Shown here: positions 7,714 to 16,341 of the stretch, one piece after another | Position numbering within the stretch: position 1 is the first letter of the stretch | Layout of the letters: every line of letters starts with the position of its first letter | NCBI GenBank assembly: GCA_963785035.1 | Contig: CAWATG010000011.1 | Location: forward strand, 434,001 to 498,000 | From: CAWATG01 sp963785035 | GTDB taxonomy: Bacteria; Actinomycetota; Acidimicrobiia; IMCC26256; CAWATG01 | Direction: 5' to 3' | DNA length: 64,000 nt | The notes under the pieces: model-generated | What the model was told of the DNA's origin: nothing | Databases searched by the model: none | Seen by the model: the letters and a program-made list of their open reading frames with translations, nothing else | Made by a program: the position numbers and the translations under genes

Positions 7714-8160
7714 ATGGCAACGATTCTGCTCATTTCAGGACCGAACCTGAACCTGTTCGGGCAGCGTGATCCTGCGGTGTACGGCACCGACACCCTCGAG
7801 GACATGGTCGCCGATGTGGCTGCAGTGTTGGAGCCTGCCGGCCATCAGGTACGTCATGTCCAAAGCAGCTCCGAAGGTGTCATCGTCGATGCCATCCACG
7901 ACGCGCGAAACGACTGTGCGGCGATCATCATCAACCCAGGCGCGTTCGGCCATTACGCGTATGCGATCGCCGACGCGCTCTCGATGTTCGACGGTCCGAA
8001 AATCGAATTGCATGTCTCGAACCCGTTGGCGCGCGAAGCGTGGCGGCATCAGTCGGTCATAGCGGGTGTCGTCGACGCCGGCATTGCAGGATTCCGCCGT
8101 CTCGGCTATCGCCTTGCGGCGATCGCGGTCGTCGAACAATTGGGAGGCAAGAGCGTATGA
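7714..8160 (+). CDS. aroQ: 3-dehydroquinate dehydratase, type II
   Basis: It dehydrates 3-dehydroquinate to 3-dehydroshikimate. The 148-residue length and the motifs GPNLNLFGQRDPAVYG (catalytic Tyr), IINPGAFGHYAYAIADAL (catalytic His) and the ELHVSNPLAREAWRHQSVIA lid are those of dodecameric type II enzymes. The ATG at 7714 is 5 nt after the aroKB stop; an upstream in-frame GTG at 7681 would add an unconserved basic stretch. It overlaps the following peptidase gene by ATGA. Confidence 0.93.
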   Translation: MATILLISGPNLNLFGQRDPAVYGTDTLEDMVADVAAVLEPAGHQVRHVQSSSEGVIVDAIHDARNDCAAIIINPGAFGHYAYAIADALSMFDGPKIELHVSNPLAREAWRHQSVIAGVVDAGIAGFRRLGYRLAAIAVVEQLGGKSV

Positions 8161-9296
8161 GCACGACCAACGCACCCGGCGAGACTCGACCGCTCCAGTT
8201 GTCACCGATGCAGCACGGAGCACGGCTCCCGCGCGTGCATGCGGCGATCGACGAGGCCGACGTCGACGCGCTCTTGGTCACGAACCTCGTCAACATTCGT
8301 TACCTCACGGGATTCACCGGTTCTGCTGCGATGTTGCTCGTCGCCAACTCGGGCCTGTTGCTGGTGACCGATGGTCGCTATGCCACACAGGCAGCTGAAC
8401 AGCTCGCGGCGGCGGGCGTGGCGGCACGGCTCGAGATCCACGCAACGGCGTCAGCGCAACTCGACGCGATCGCCAGTGCGCTCACGGCCGAGGGTGTCGG
8501 ACGCCTCGGCCTCGAAGCAGGCAACATCACCTGGGCTCGGCAGCGCAGCTTCACCGAGCGGTTCGTTCCCATCGAGATGGTGGCGACGTCGGACCTTGTC
8601 GAGGACCTCCGACGATGCAAGGATCCCGAAGAGGTCGCAAGAATCCGTGCCGCCTGCGCGATTGGTGATGAGGCGCTCGCAGCGGTGGCGCCGACCTTGG
8701 CGCAGCGGCCGCGAGAGCGTGACGTCGCGTTGGCCCTGGAGGTCGAGATGCGCCGCCGCGGCGCGAGCGGCACGAGCTTCGAGACCATCGTGGCGTCCGG
8801 GCCGAACGCGGCGAAGCCACACCATCGTCCGACGGACCGCCAGATCGAACACGGTGAACTCGTGGTGCTCGACTTCGGTTGCGTCGTCGACGGGTATTGC
8901 TCGGACATGACCAGAACGCTGAGCGTCGGCGATCCCGGTACCGAAGCAACCCGCATCTACGAAGTGGTTCGTGCCGCGCAACAGGCTGGGCGCGATGCGC
9001 TCAAGGCCGGAGTGACCTGTGCAGAGGTGGACGAGGCATGCCGGGAGGTGATCGCTGCTGCCGGTTGGGCGGAGGCATTCAGCCACGGCACCGGCCACGG
9101 TGTGGGCCTCGACATTCATGAGGCGCCGAGGGTCGGCGCGACGGTCCGTGATACTTTGGCCGTTGGCCACGTCGTAACCGTCGAGCCGGGCGTGTACCTC
9201 CCGGGCCTCGGCGGCGTCCGAATCGAGGACACGCTCGTCGTCACCGGTGAGGGTGCAGACGTCCTCACCACATCCCCGAAGGGACTGCTCTTGTGA
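8157..9296 (+). CDS. pepP: Xaa-Pro aminopeptidase / aminopeptidase P (M24)
   Basis: This 379-residue metallopeptidase should remove N-terminal residues next to proline. An N-terminal creatinase-like domain (ALLVTNLVNIRYLTGFTGSA) is followed by the pita-bread catalytic domain, whose metal ligands are visible in VVLDFGCVVDGYCSDMTRT (two Asp), SHGTGHGVGLDIHEAP (His), VTVEPGVYLPG (Glu) and GVRIEDTL (Glu). It starts in an ATGA overlap with aroQ and ends in a GTGA overlap with efp. The aroQ-pepP-efp order is typical of actinobacteria. Confidence 0.9.
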   Translation: MSTTNAPGETRPLQLSPMQHGARLPRVHAAIDEADVDALLVTNLVNIRYLTGFTGSAAMLLVANSGLLLVTDGRYATQAAEQLAAAGVAARLEIHATASAQLDAIASALTAEGVGRLGLEAGNITWARQRSFTERFVPIEMVATSDLVEDLRRCKDPEEVARIRAACAIGDEALAAVAPTLAQRPRERDVALALEVEMRRRGASGTSFETIVASGPNAAKPHHRPTDRQIEHGELVVLDFGCVVDGYCSDMTRTLSVGDPGTEATRIYEVVRAAQQAGRDALKAGVTCAEVDEACREVIAAAGWAEAFSHGTGHGVGLDIHEAPRVGATVRDTLAVGHVVTVEPGVYLPGLGGVRIEDTLVVTGEGADVLTTSPKGLLL

Positions 9297-9853
9297 GCAT
9301 CTCCACCAATGATCTGAAGAACGGCATGTCACTTGACCTTCCCGAGGGGTTGGTCTGTGTGGTGGAGTTCCAGCATGTCAAGCCGGGCAAGGGCGGCGCG
9401 TTCGTGCGGACCAAGCTCAAGAACTGGCGTACGCACAACGTGCTCGAACGGACCTTCCGTGCTGACGAGAAGGTCAAGCTGGCAATGATCGACAAGCGTG
9501 AAATGCAGTACCTCTACCGTGAGGGCACCGCGTATGTCTTCATGGACAACTCCACCTATGACCAGATCAACGTCGAGACAGCGGATCTGGGCAGCGCCGT
9601 GAAGTACCTCAAGGAGGGCGACTCGGCGATCCTGCCGATCTACGACGACCAGGTGATCGGTGTGGATCTGCCCGCCTCCGTTGAGCTGACCGTGACCGAA
9701 ACCGAGCCCGGACTCCAAGGAGACCGCGTCTCGGGTGCACGCAAGCCTGCCACGATGGAGACTGGGCTTGTCGTGCAGGTGCCGCTGTTCGTCGAGGTCG
9801 GTGAGCGCATCAAGGTTGACACGCGCACCGGGGAATACCTGACGCGCGCGTAA
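9293..9853 (+). CDS. efp: Translation elongation factor P
   Basis: EF-P enters the ribosomal E site and relieves stalling at polyproline. The 186-residue protein has the three-barrel layout: a KOW-like N-terminal domain with the tip loop HVKPGKGGAFVRTKLKN (Lys at the normally modified position), the central OB domain and a C-terminal OB domain ending VDTRTGEYLTRA. No modification enzyme is encoded in the window. The GTG start overlaps the pepP stop, and nusB follows after 13 nt. Confidence 0.95.
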   Translation: MSISTNDLKNGMSLDLPEGLVCVVEFQHVKPGKGGAFVRTKLKNWRTHNVLERTFRADEKVKLAMIDKREMQYLYREGTAYVFMDNSTYDQINVETADLGSAVKYLKEGDSAILPIYDDQVIGVDLPASVELTVTETEPGLQGDRVSGARKPATMETGLVVQVPLFVEVGERIKVDTRTGEYLTRA

Positions 9854-9866
9854 GCGTCCGACACGG

Positions 9867-10271
9867 ATGGCGACACGACGCGAAGCGCGAGAGTGGGCAC
9901 TCGGACTGTGTTACGAACTCGAGATCCGTAACGCCGACGCGGAGTCTGTGTTGGCAGACCTTCCGGCCGAACCGGATCCTTTTGGTGAGCACCTCGTGCG
10001 CGGTGTCAGCGAGCACCAGGAAACCATCGACGCGCTCATCCGCAAATACTCCGAACACTGGTTGCTCGAGCGGATGCCGTTGGTTGATCTGGCGATCCTG
10101 CGGATCGGGACCTTCGAGCTCGGCTGGGACCAAGAGGTCTCCGCGGGAGTCGTAATTTCCGAGGCGGTGGAGCTCGCGAAGGCGTATTCCACGGAGAACT
10201 CGAGTCGTTTCGTCAACGGCTTGTTGGCGCGCATCGCCGAGGACGTGCGGGTGCGCGACCGAGCGCCATGA
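9867..10271 (+). CDS. nusB: Transcription antitermination factor NusB
   Basis: NusB binds boxA RNA with S10 and supports rRNA antitermination. The 134-residue all-helical protein opens ATRREAREWALGLCYELE and has LLERMPLVDLAILRIGTFEL and AVELAKAYSTENSSRFVNGLLARI, all hallmarks of the family. It follows efp closely and overlaps clpS by ATGA. Confidence 0.93.
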   Translation: MATRREAREWALGLCYELEIRNADAESVLADLPAEPDPFGEHLVRGVSEHQETIDALIRKYSEHWLLERMPLVDLAILRIGTFELGWDQEVSAGVVISEAVELAKAYSTENSSRFVNGLLARIAEDVRVRDRAP

Positions 10272-10591
10272 ACGCAGGTGCGCCGGCAGCGCCCGCGAAG
10301 GAGGAAGTCGAGGAGGTCGAGGTCGGCGAGCCCGTCGAGGATCTCTCGATCATCACCGACCGACCGTGGGTCGTGATCGTCTGGAACGACCCGGTGAACC
10401 TGATGTCCTATGTCGTGCTCGTCTTGCAGCGGCTCTTCGGGTACTCCCGCGAGAAGGCAACCCGGTTGATGCAACAGGTCCACCAAGAGGGGAAGGCAGC
10501 AGTGTCCCACGGGACGCGCGAGAAGGCGGAGGCCGATGTCGCCCGTCTTCACGCGAATGGGCTGTGGGCGACGATGGAACGCGACTCATAG
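10268..10591 (+). CDS. clpS: ATP-dependent Clp protease adaptor ClpS
   Basis: ClpS delivers N-degron substrates to the ClpA/ClpC-ClpP protease. After an acidic, disordered N-terminal tail of about 35 residues comes the conserved core, with VVIVWNDPVNLMSYVVLVLQ, the Met-containing substrate pocket, and EKATRLMQQVHQEGKAAVSHG. The 107-residue length is normal. It overlaps nusB and precedes a DUF2017 gene, a pairing typical of actinobacteria. Confidence 0.93.
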   Translation: MNAGAPAAPAKEEVEEVEVGEPVEDLSIITDRPWVVIVWNDPVNLMSYVVLVLQRLFGYSREKATRLMQQVHQEGKAAVSHGTREKAEADVARLHANGLWATMERDS

Positions 10592-10597
10592 GCCCCT

Positions 10598-11107
10598 GTG
10601 ATGGCACGAAGATTCCGATCCAACCGTGACGGGCTCCTGGTCAGGCTCCACGAAGACGAGCTCGAACTGCTCCGGCGTATGCCAGAGGAGCTGCGTGAGC
10701 TGCTGGCGAGCAGGGGTGCCGATGCGGATGACGCGATCACGGCCCGCCTGTTTCCCCGCGCATATCTGGACCCGACCGAGGAGGCAGCCGAACAGGTCTG
10801 GAGCGAGATTGTCGTTCCGGACCTTTTGAAGGATCGTCTCGCGGCATTGGAGCTGGTGACTGCGACGCTGCAGCGTGCACGGCCGGCCAAACGCGAGATG
10901 TTCGACGTCGTGCTCAATGACGACGAGGTCAGCGCGTGGCTGGGCGTGCTCAACGACCTTCGTCTCGCGTTGGGCTCTCGCCTCGGAATCGCTGAGGACA
11001 CCGACTACACCAACCTGGATCCCGAGGATCCGGCGACCCCGGCTCTGCGAATCTACGCATGGTTGACCTGGTTCCAGGGGGACCTGGTCGAGACGCTCCT
11101 GCGCTGA
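10598..11107 (+). CDS. DUF2017 family protein
   Basis: This is an uncharacterised, largely helical protein of about 168 residues found next to clpS in actinobacteria. Visible traits are a basic N-terminus, the LVRLHEDELELLRRMPEELRE helix, a central DPTEEAAEQVWSE stretch and a C-terminal LRIYAWLTWFQGDLVETLL helix. Two start codons overlap (GTG 10598, ATG 10601). The constant clpS linkage suggests a part in regulated proteolysis, but no activity is known to me. Confidence 0.82.
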   Translation: MMARRFRSNRDGLLVRLHEDELELLRRMPEELRELLASRGADADDAITARLFPRAYLDPTEEAAEQVWSEIVVPDLLKDRLAALELVTATLQRARPAKREMFDVVLNDDEVSAWLGVLNDLRLALGSRLGIAEDTDYTNLDPEDPATPALRIYAWLTWFQGDLVETLLR

Positions 11108-11235
11108 TCAGCGCAGTGGCGCCGTCCGTGACGGCTGGCCTGCGGCGCCTTCTCCAGATGGAGCTCTCGGTCGTGACTTGGCTAGGGTCTCGGGCGGTTC
11201 GACACCAAGATCAGACAGATGACGGAGGCGACACG

Positions 11236-12135
11236 GTGGGATATCTCGACGGAAAAGCCATCGCGGTGACGGGTTCGGGTCGGGGAATCGGCCGTGCCGT
11301 TGCGATGGCATGCGCGGCGGAAGGCGCCTCAGTGGTCGTCAACGACTACGGGGTGGCAATGGACGGCAGCGAGCCGACCAGCGAGATCGCGAACGAGGTC
11401 GTTGCAGAGATCAAGGCTGCCGGCGGCAACGCGGTGGCCAACGCCAACTCCGTGACCACCATGGAGGGCGGTGCGTCGATCGTTCAGAGCGCCATTGACG
11501 CGTTCGGTCGCATCGACGGTGTGGTGTGTGTCGCCGGAATCCTGCGCGAGCGGATGCTGTTCAACATGACCGAGGCCGAATGGGATCCGGTTATCGAAAC
11601 GCACCTCAAGGGTACCTTCACCGTTTTCAGGGCGGCTGCGCCGATCTTCCGGGAGCAGAAGTCGGGCACGTTCATCGGATTCACCTCGGGCGCGTTCGCC
11701 GCGTCGGTGGCGCAGGCCAACTACTCGGCTGCCAAGGGTGGAATCGTGTCGCTGGTTCGCAGCGCAGCTGCGGGCATGTACAAGTACGGCGCCACGGCAA
11801 ACTGCATCGCCCCGGTAGCCAAGAGCCGAATGTCTGGCCAGGTGCCGTTCGGTCTCGAGATGGGCGAGCCCGAAGATGTCGCGCCGCTGGTTGTGTACCT
11901 GTTGGGCGAGCACGCCCGTCAGATCACCGGCCAGGTCTACACCGCGAACGGCGGCAAGGTTGCGGTCTACAACCAGCCGGTCGAGGTCCGCGAGATGCAC
12001 AAGGACGGTCGCTGGACACCTCAGGAGCTCGAAACCCGCCTGCTGACCGAGGTCGGCCAGGAGCCGATGCCGATCCTGGCGATGCTCGCTGCGCGTGAGG
12101 CGGCCGCCAAGGAAGGCACCAAGCCCAACGCCTGA
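11236..12135 (+). CDS. Short-chain dehydrogenase/reductase (SDR)
   Basis: The 299-residue NAD(P)-dependent oxidoreductase has the classical Rossmann motif TGSGRGIGRAVA, the catalytic YSAAK pair and a conserved Ser in GFTSGAF. Its GYLDGKAIAVTGSGRGIGRA start, VVVNDYG after beta-2 and long C-terminal tail resemble the 3-hydroxyacyl-CoA dehydrogenase branch of multifunctional-enzyme-2-type SDRs, but the substrate cannot be fixed. The GTG at 11236 follows GACGGAGG (11221-11228). It lies alone between the clpS block and the pyr operon; TAGGGT at 11183-11188 could be its -10. Confidence 0.85.
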   Translation: MGYLDGKAIAVTGSGRGIGRAVAMACAAEGASVVVNDYGVAMDGSEPTSEIANEVVAEIKAAGGNAVANANSVTTMEGGASIVQSAIDAFGRIDGVVCVAGILRERMLFNMTEAEWDPVIETHLKGTFTVFRAAAPIFREQKSGTFIGFTSGAFAASVAQANYSAAKGGIVSLVRSAAAGMYKYGATANCIAPVAKSRMSGQVPFGLEMGEPEDVAPLVVYLLGEHARQITGQVYTANGGKVAVYNQPVEVREMHKDGRWTPQELETRLLTEVGQEPMPILAMLAAREAAAKEGTKPNA

Positions 12136-12148
12136 CAGTGTCGGTAAC

Positions 12149-12164
12149 GACCGCAATCGCGGTC
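12149..12164 (+). terminator. Short perfect hairpin between the SDR gene and pyrR
   Basis: GACCGC and GCGGTC pair perfectly around AATC. No T-run follows. It could end the SDR transcript. TAGACT (12165-12170) directly after it resembles a -10 box and would start the pyr transcript about 10 nt before the PyrR-binding hairpin. Confidence 0.4.
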
Positions 12165-12185
12165 TAGACTGACTTCAGCCGTCAA

Positions 12186-12214
12186 AGGGATCCCGTGAGG
12201 TCCCTACGGAGGAG
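12186..12214 (+). promoter_or_regulatory. PyrR-binding RNA hairpin next to the pyrR Shine-Dalgarno site
   Basis: AGGGATC (12186-12192) pairs with GGTCCCT (12199-12205) around the loop CCGTGA. The segment GATCCCGTGAGGTC matches the PyrR-binding consensus ARUCCNGNGAGGYU at 12 of 14 positions; the two differences are the paired end positions, changed together from A-U to G-C. The Shine-Dalgarno sequence GGAGGAG (12208-12214) starts 3 nt after the stem. In Mycobacterium smegmatis PyrR plus uridine nucleotide represses translation by covering the first ribosome-binding site from such a hairpin; the same is inferred here. Confidence 0.8.
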
Positions 12215-12219
12215 CAACG

Positions 12220-12985
12220 ATGGGTAACCCGAACGCGGGCGTCTCGCCCGCGGTGCAGCCGCCTGTAACGGATGTGCCGCCTGTGCCGGTCGTGCGTTCC
12301 TCCGTGGTCGAACCGCCTGCTCGACAAGTAGGCAAACAAGTAGGCGAAGTAGACGACGAAATCGACGTTGCAGTGCCCCCTTCTGGGGGCATTGCACTTT
12401 CCAGACGGGCTGTGGTGTTCACCGCGCCTGACCTGCGTCGTGCGATCTCGCGGATCGCCCATGAAATCGTCGAGCGCAATCGTGGCGCGGGCGATCTCGT
12501 GCTTGCAGGCTTGTACACACGAGGTGTTGCGATCGCCGGGCGACTTGCGGCCGCAATCGAGGACTTCGAAGGCGAAGCGGTCCCCGTGGGAACGCTCGAC
12601 GTCGCGTTTTTCCGCGACGACATTGCCCTGCGGCCTGTCCAACCGCTCGGGCCGACGGAAGTGCCGGTGGACATCACGGGCCGCACGGTGGTGCTCGTCG
12701 ACGATGTCTTGTTCACGGGCCGTACGGTCCGTGCAGCTATCGAGGCGCTCAACGAACTTGGCCGACCACGGGCGGTGCAGCTCGCGGTCCTGGTTGATCG
12801 GGGGCATCGTGAGCTCCCGATTCGGGCGGACTACGTGGGCAAGAACCTTCCTACCAAGGTCACCGAGGATGTGCGCGTGCGCCTCGCCGAGACCGATCGC
12901 AGCGGTGATCAGCGCCGACGACCTCGGCGATGAGGACGGCATCGATGCCGTCGAGCTGTGGGGACCGAGGCAGGGATCGGCGTGA
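12220..12985 (+). CDS. pyrR: PyrR, pyr mRNA-binding regulator / uracil phosphoribosyltransferase (one frameshift)
   Basis: PyrR senses UMP/UTP, binds pyr leader RNA and often has uracil phosphoribosyltransferase activity. The conserved domain starts near 12410 (RRAVVFTAPDLRRAISRIAHEI) and carries the PRPP loop VVLVDDVLFTGRTVRAA. The ATG at 12220 has a good GGAGGAG site but gives a 60-residue Pro/Val-rich extension the family lacks; its second half is poor in third-position GC (about 12 of 32 codons), so GTG 12412 or 12415 may be the true start. As read, the frame ends at 12933; one extra base near 12896-12910 would instead give an end ending AVELWGPRQGSA, with TGA at 12983-12985 overlapping the pyrB GTG. 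Confidence 0.88.
12234..12252 (+). promoter_or_regulatory. Hairpin just inside the pyrR 5' region
   Basis: CGCGGGC (12234-12240) and GCCCGCG (12246-12252) form a perfect 7-bp stem with the loop GTCTC, 14 nt after the ATG. It is the second of three strong hairpins in the 215 nt preceding the conserved PyrR domain and could affect initiation or attenuation. Confidence 0.5.
12369..12400 (+). terminator. Terminator-like hairpin inside the pyrR 5' extension
   Basis: TGCAGTGCCCCC (12369-12380) pairs with GGGGGCATTGCA (12385-12396), 12 bp with one G-T pair, around TTCT, and is followed by CTTT. This is the most terminator-like structure in the region, yet it lies within the open frame 12-20 nt before the conserved PyrR sequence. 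It may be an attenuator, or act by polarity when translation from 12220 is repressed. Confidence 0.55.
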
Positions 12986-13956
12986 AGCATCTTCTCGCTA
13001 TCAGCGACTTGGCTCGCGCCGACCTTGACGCACTACTGGAGCTTTCGGAATCGTTCGTCGAGGTCACACGTCGAGACATACCGAAGGTCCCGGCACTTCG
13101 CGGCAAGACGGTCGTCTCGCTGTTCTATGAGGATTCGACGCGCACGAGGCTGTCGTTCGAAACCGCGGCGAAGCGGCTCTCCGCTGACGTCATGACCTTT
13201 GCGAAGGCGACATCGTCGGTCTCCAAAGGTGAGAGTTTGCGCGACACCGTCCAGACGATCGAGGCCCTGGGTGTGGATGCGATCGTCGTGCGTCATCCCA
13301 GCGCCGGCGCTCCATTGCGTGTCTCGGAGTGGACCGATGCGGCAGTCGTGAATGCCGGCGACGGATGTCATGAGCATCCAACCCAGGCGCTGCTCGACGT
13401 CATGACGTTGCGGCGCCACCGCGGTGCGTCGTTGGACGGGATGCGCGTGGCAATCGTCGGCGACATCCTGCACTCTCGCGTCGCCCGAAGCAATGCTGCG
13501 GCGCTTGATCTGCTCGGCGCGAGCGTCACGCTCGTTGGGCCGCCGACGTTGATGCCACGATCACTCGTTGGCTGGTCGCCCGTCGGGCCCCCACCTTCGG
13601 TCTCTTCGACGTTCGATGACGTGTTGAGCGAGATGGACGTCGTCTATGTGCTGCGCCTCCAATTGGAACGCCAGGCACAGGCGCTGTTCCCGAGCACACG
13701 CGAGTACACCGCTCGCTACGGACTCACCACCGAACGTGCTGCACGCCTGAAGCCGGACACTCTGGTGATGCATCCCGGTCCGATGAACCGGGGGATCGAG
13801 ATCGCCGCCGAAGTCGCCGACGGCCCCGCAGCGATCGTCAATGAGCAAGTCGCCAACGGTGTCGCGGCGCGCATGGCGGTGCTGTATTCGTTGTTGGGTG
13901 GAGGAGGCGCGGCCGTGTCTGGCCAGAGTGCCGCCAGAGGGGATGCCGGTGTCTGA
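12982..13956 (+). CDS. pyrB: Aspartate carbamoyltransferase catalytic subunit
   Basis: It makes N-carbamoyl-L-aspartate from carbamoyl phosphate and aspartate. The 324-residue protein has the carbamoyl-phosphate loop EDSTRTRLSFE, the mobile SVSKGESLRDT lysine loop, HPTQALLD and HPGPMNRGIEI. The GTG at 12982 gives KHLLAISDLARADL, the family start, and overlaps the corrected pyrR stop; an earlier GTG at 12958 is less likely. The 3' end overlaps pyrC by 14 nt. Confidence 0.94.
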   Translation: MKHLLAISDLARADLDALLELSESFVEVTRRDIPKVPALRGKTVVSLFYEDSTRTRLSFETAAKRLSADVMTFAKATSSVSKGESLRDTVQTIEALGVDAIVVRHPSAGAPLRVSEWTDAAVVNAGDGCHEHPTQALLDVMTLRRHRGASLDGMRVAIVGDILHSRVARSNAAALDLLGASVTLVGPPTLMPRSLVGWSPVGPPPSVSSTFDDVLSEMDVVYVLRLQLERQAQALFPSTREYTARYGLTTERAARLKPDTLVMHPGPMNRGIEIAAEVADGPAAIVNEQVANGVAARMAVLYSLLGGGGAAVSGQSAARGDAGV

Positions 13957-15250
13957 GTTACTGCTTCGCGGCGGCCGCGTCATCGATGAAACGGGTGAGC
14001 GGGTTGCCGATGTGCGGGTCCGTGACGGCCGGATCGCCGAGATCGGTGTCGGGCTCGAGTCAAGTGCTGGGCTCAAGGCAAGCACCGAGCTGGACTGCGG
14101 TGGATGCATCGTCGCGCCAGGTCTCGTGGACCTGCACGTACACCTTCGTGAGCCCGGTGACGAGGAGGCCGAGACCATCGAGACCGGCGCCCGTGCCGCG
14201 GCGCTTGGTGGATTCACCGCGGTCGTCGCGATGCCGAACACGACGCCACCGCTCGACGATGCGACGGTCGTGAGTGCTGTGCTCGCTCGGGGCGTGGACG
14301 CCGCATGTGAAATCGTTGCGTCGGGATGTATCACCAAAGGCCGTGCCGGCAAGGAGCTTGCGCCGATCGGTGAGCTGTACGCCCTCGGCGTCCGGATCTT
14401 CACTGATGACGGCGCGTGCGTCGCGGACCCCGCGGTGATGCGTCGTGCGATGGCCTATGCGAGCGCGTTGCCGGGTGCGGTGGTCGCCCAACATGCCGAG
14501 GATCCCTCGCTTGCCGACGGCGGGCACATGCATGAGGGAAGTTGGTCGAGCCGGTTGGGAATTGGCGGGCGACCGTCGGAGGCCGAGACGGTGATCGTCG
14601 CGCGTGACCTCGCGCTGCTGGAGCACACCCGCACACCGCTGCATTTCCTGCACCTGTCATGCGCGGAGTCGGTGGCACTCGTACGGGAAGCCAAACGACG
14701 TGGGCTTCCCGTGACTGCCGAGGTTGCGCCGCACCATTTCACGCTGACCGATGCCAACTGCGCAGGCTTCGACCCGCTCTTCAAGGTGCATCCACCGCTG
14801 CGGACGGCAACGGATATCGAGGCGATCAAGGCAGGGCTTGCCGACGGGACCATCGACACGATCGCGACGGATCACGCGCCCCACACACCAGAGGCCAAGG
14901 AGCGTCCCTTCGATCAGGCGCCGCCGGGCATGCTCGGACTCGAGACGGCGCTCGCGCTGACACTTACCGAGCTGGTGCTGCCCGGTGTGCTCAGCCTCAC
15001 GCAGGCGTTGGCGCTCTTGTCGTGGCGTCCGGCCGCGATTGCCGGCCTGACCGAGCGGCATGGCGGAAGGCTCGTCGCAGGTCGTGTGGCAAACCTTTGT
15101 GTCATCGATCCGGCAGTCGTCTGGGAGGTTGATCCGTCACTCCTGGCCAGCCGATCGCGCAATTCGCCATTCGTCGGGCGCAAACTCACCGGGCGAGTAC
15201 GGCACACGATCCAACGGGGGACCGCAGTGGTAGAGGATGGGCACCTTTGA
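13943..15250 (+). CDS. pyrC: Dihydroorotase, class I
   Basis: This zinc amidohydrolase cyclises carbamoyl-aspartate to dihydroorotate. The 435-residue protein shows the metal-binding VDLHVHLREPG, the FTDDGACV and HLSCAESV segments, and ATDHAPHTPEAKERPFDQAP. The ATG at 13943 follows AGAGGGG; a GTG at 13949 is a lesser alternative. It overlaps pyrB, and its TGA overlaps the carA ATG. Confidence 0.93.
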   Translation: MPVSELLLRGGRVIDETGERVADVRVRDGRIAEIGVGLESSAGLKASTELDCGGCIVAPGLVDLHVHLREPGDEEAETIETGARAAALGGFTAVVAMPNTTPPLDDATVVSAVLARGVDAACEIVASGCITKGRAGKELAPIGELYALGVRIFTDDGACVADPAVMRRAMAYASALPGAVVAQHAEDPSLADGGHMHEGSWSSRLGIGGRPSEAETVIVARDLALLEHTRTPLHFLHLSCAESVALVREAKRRGLPVTAEVAPHHFTLTDANCAGFDPLFKVHPPLRTATDIEAIKAGLADGTIDTIATDHAPHTPEAKERPFDQAPPGMLGLETALALTLTELVLPGVLSLTQALALLSWRPAAIAGLTERHGGRLVAGRVANLCVIDPAVVWEVDPSLLASRSRNSPFVGRKLTGRVRHTIQRGTAVVEDGHL

Positions 15251-16341
15251 TGCGTCGGAACCCTGAAGCCGTCTTGATTCTCCGTGACGGTGAACTCTTC
15301 GAAGGTGAGGCAGTCGGCGCGAGTCCGGACGACGCCGTGGCAACGGGCGAAGTGGTGTTCAACACGGCGTTGTCGGGCTACCAGGAGATCATCACCGATC
15401 CGAGCTATGCCGGTCAGTTGATCACCTTCACGTATCCGCACATCGGTAACTACGGTACGAACGTCGACGACGACGAGAGCCTCCGCCCACGTTGTCGCGG
15501 GGTCATCGTCCGCGAACTCTCGCGGTTTTCGTCGAACTGGCGGTCGACCGAGGATCTCGGCGCCATGTTGCGCCGATGTGGAGTCCCTGCGATCAGTGGT
15601 ATTGATACGCGCCGCCTCACCCGGCACCTACGCGAGGCGGGCGCTGTCCCGGGCGCATTCGGCGCCGACGAGGCAGCAGTGCGCGAGGCGGTTGCGGGCG
15701 CTCGTAGCACCGAAGGTGTTGACCTCGTCGCGACCGTGACCACCGAGGTGCCCTACGTCGTGGGCGATGACGCAGCGCCGTTCTCGGTTGTTGCCTATGA
15801 CTTCGGCATCAAGACGACGATCCTGCGACGGCTGGTTGCAGCTGGGTGTCAGGTCGAGGTCGTGCCGGCAGGCACGGCGGCCAGCGATGTTCTCGCCCGC
15901 AATCCTGACGGCGTGTTCCTCTCGAACGGTCCCGGCGACCCTGCTGCAGTCGAGGGCGCCGTCGACATCGTGCGGTCGTTGCTCGGAGAGGTCCCCATCT
16001 TCGGCATCTGCCTCGGCCATCAGATCCTGGGTCTGGCGTTGGGAGCATCGACGTTCAAGTTGCCCTTTGGGCATCACGGCGCCAACCATCCCGTCCGTCA
16101 CCTCGAGAGCGGTCGGGTGGAAATCACGAGTCAGAACCACAATTACGCGGTCGATGTCGACTCGATACCGGGCGGTGTCGAGATCACACACGTGAATCTG
16201 AACGACGGCATCGTCGAAGGTTTGCGAACGCGTGACATTCCGGCGTTCAGCGTGCAGCATCATCCGGAGGCTGCTCCGGGTCCCCATGACGCGTCGTATC
16301 TCTTCGAGGACTTCACCGACCTCATGGCGGAGGTGGACTAG
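15250..16341 (+). CDS. carA: Carbamoyl-phosphate synthase, small (glutaminase) subunit
   Basis: CarA releases ammonia from glutamine for CarB. The 363-residue protein has the N-terminal CPSase domain (GEVVFNTALSGYQEIITDPS) and a class I glutamine amidotransferase domain with nucleophile FGICLGHQILGLA and the HPEAAPGPHD end. The ATG overlaps the pyrC stop as TGATG, and its TAG overlaps the carB GTG. Confidence 0.95.
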   Translation: MRRNPEAVLILRDGELFEGEAVGASPDDAVATGEVVFNTALSGYQEIITDPSYAGQLITFTYPHIGNYGTNVDDDESLRPRCRGVIVRELSRFSSNWRSTEDLGAMLRRCGVPAISGIDTRRLTRHLREAGAVPGAFGADEAAVREAVAGARSTEGVDLVATVTTEVPYVVGDDAAPFSVVAYDFGIKTTILRRLVAAGCQVEVVPAGTAASDVLARNPDGVFLSNGPGDPAAVEGAVDIVRSLLGEVPIFGICLGHQILGLALGASTFKLPFGHHGANHPVRHLESGRVEITSQNHNYAVDVDSIPGGVEITHVNLNDGIVEGLRTRDIPAFSVQHHPEAAPGPHDASYLFEDFTDLMAEVD

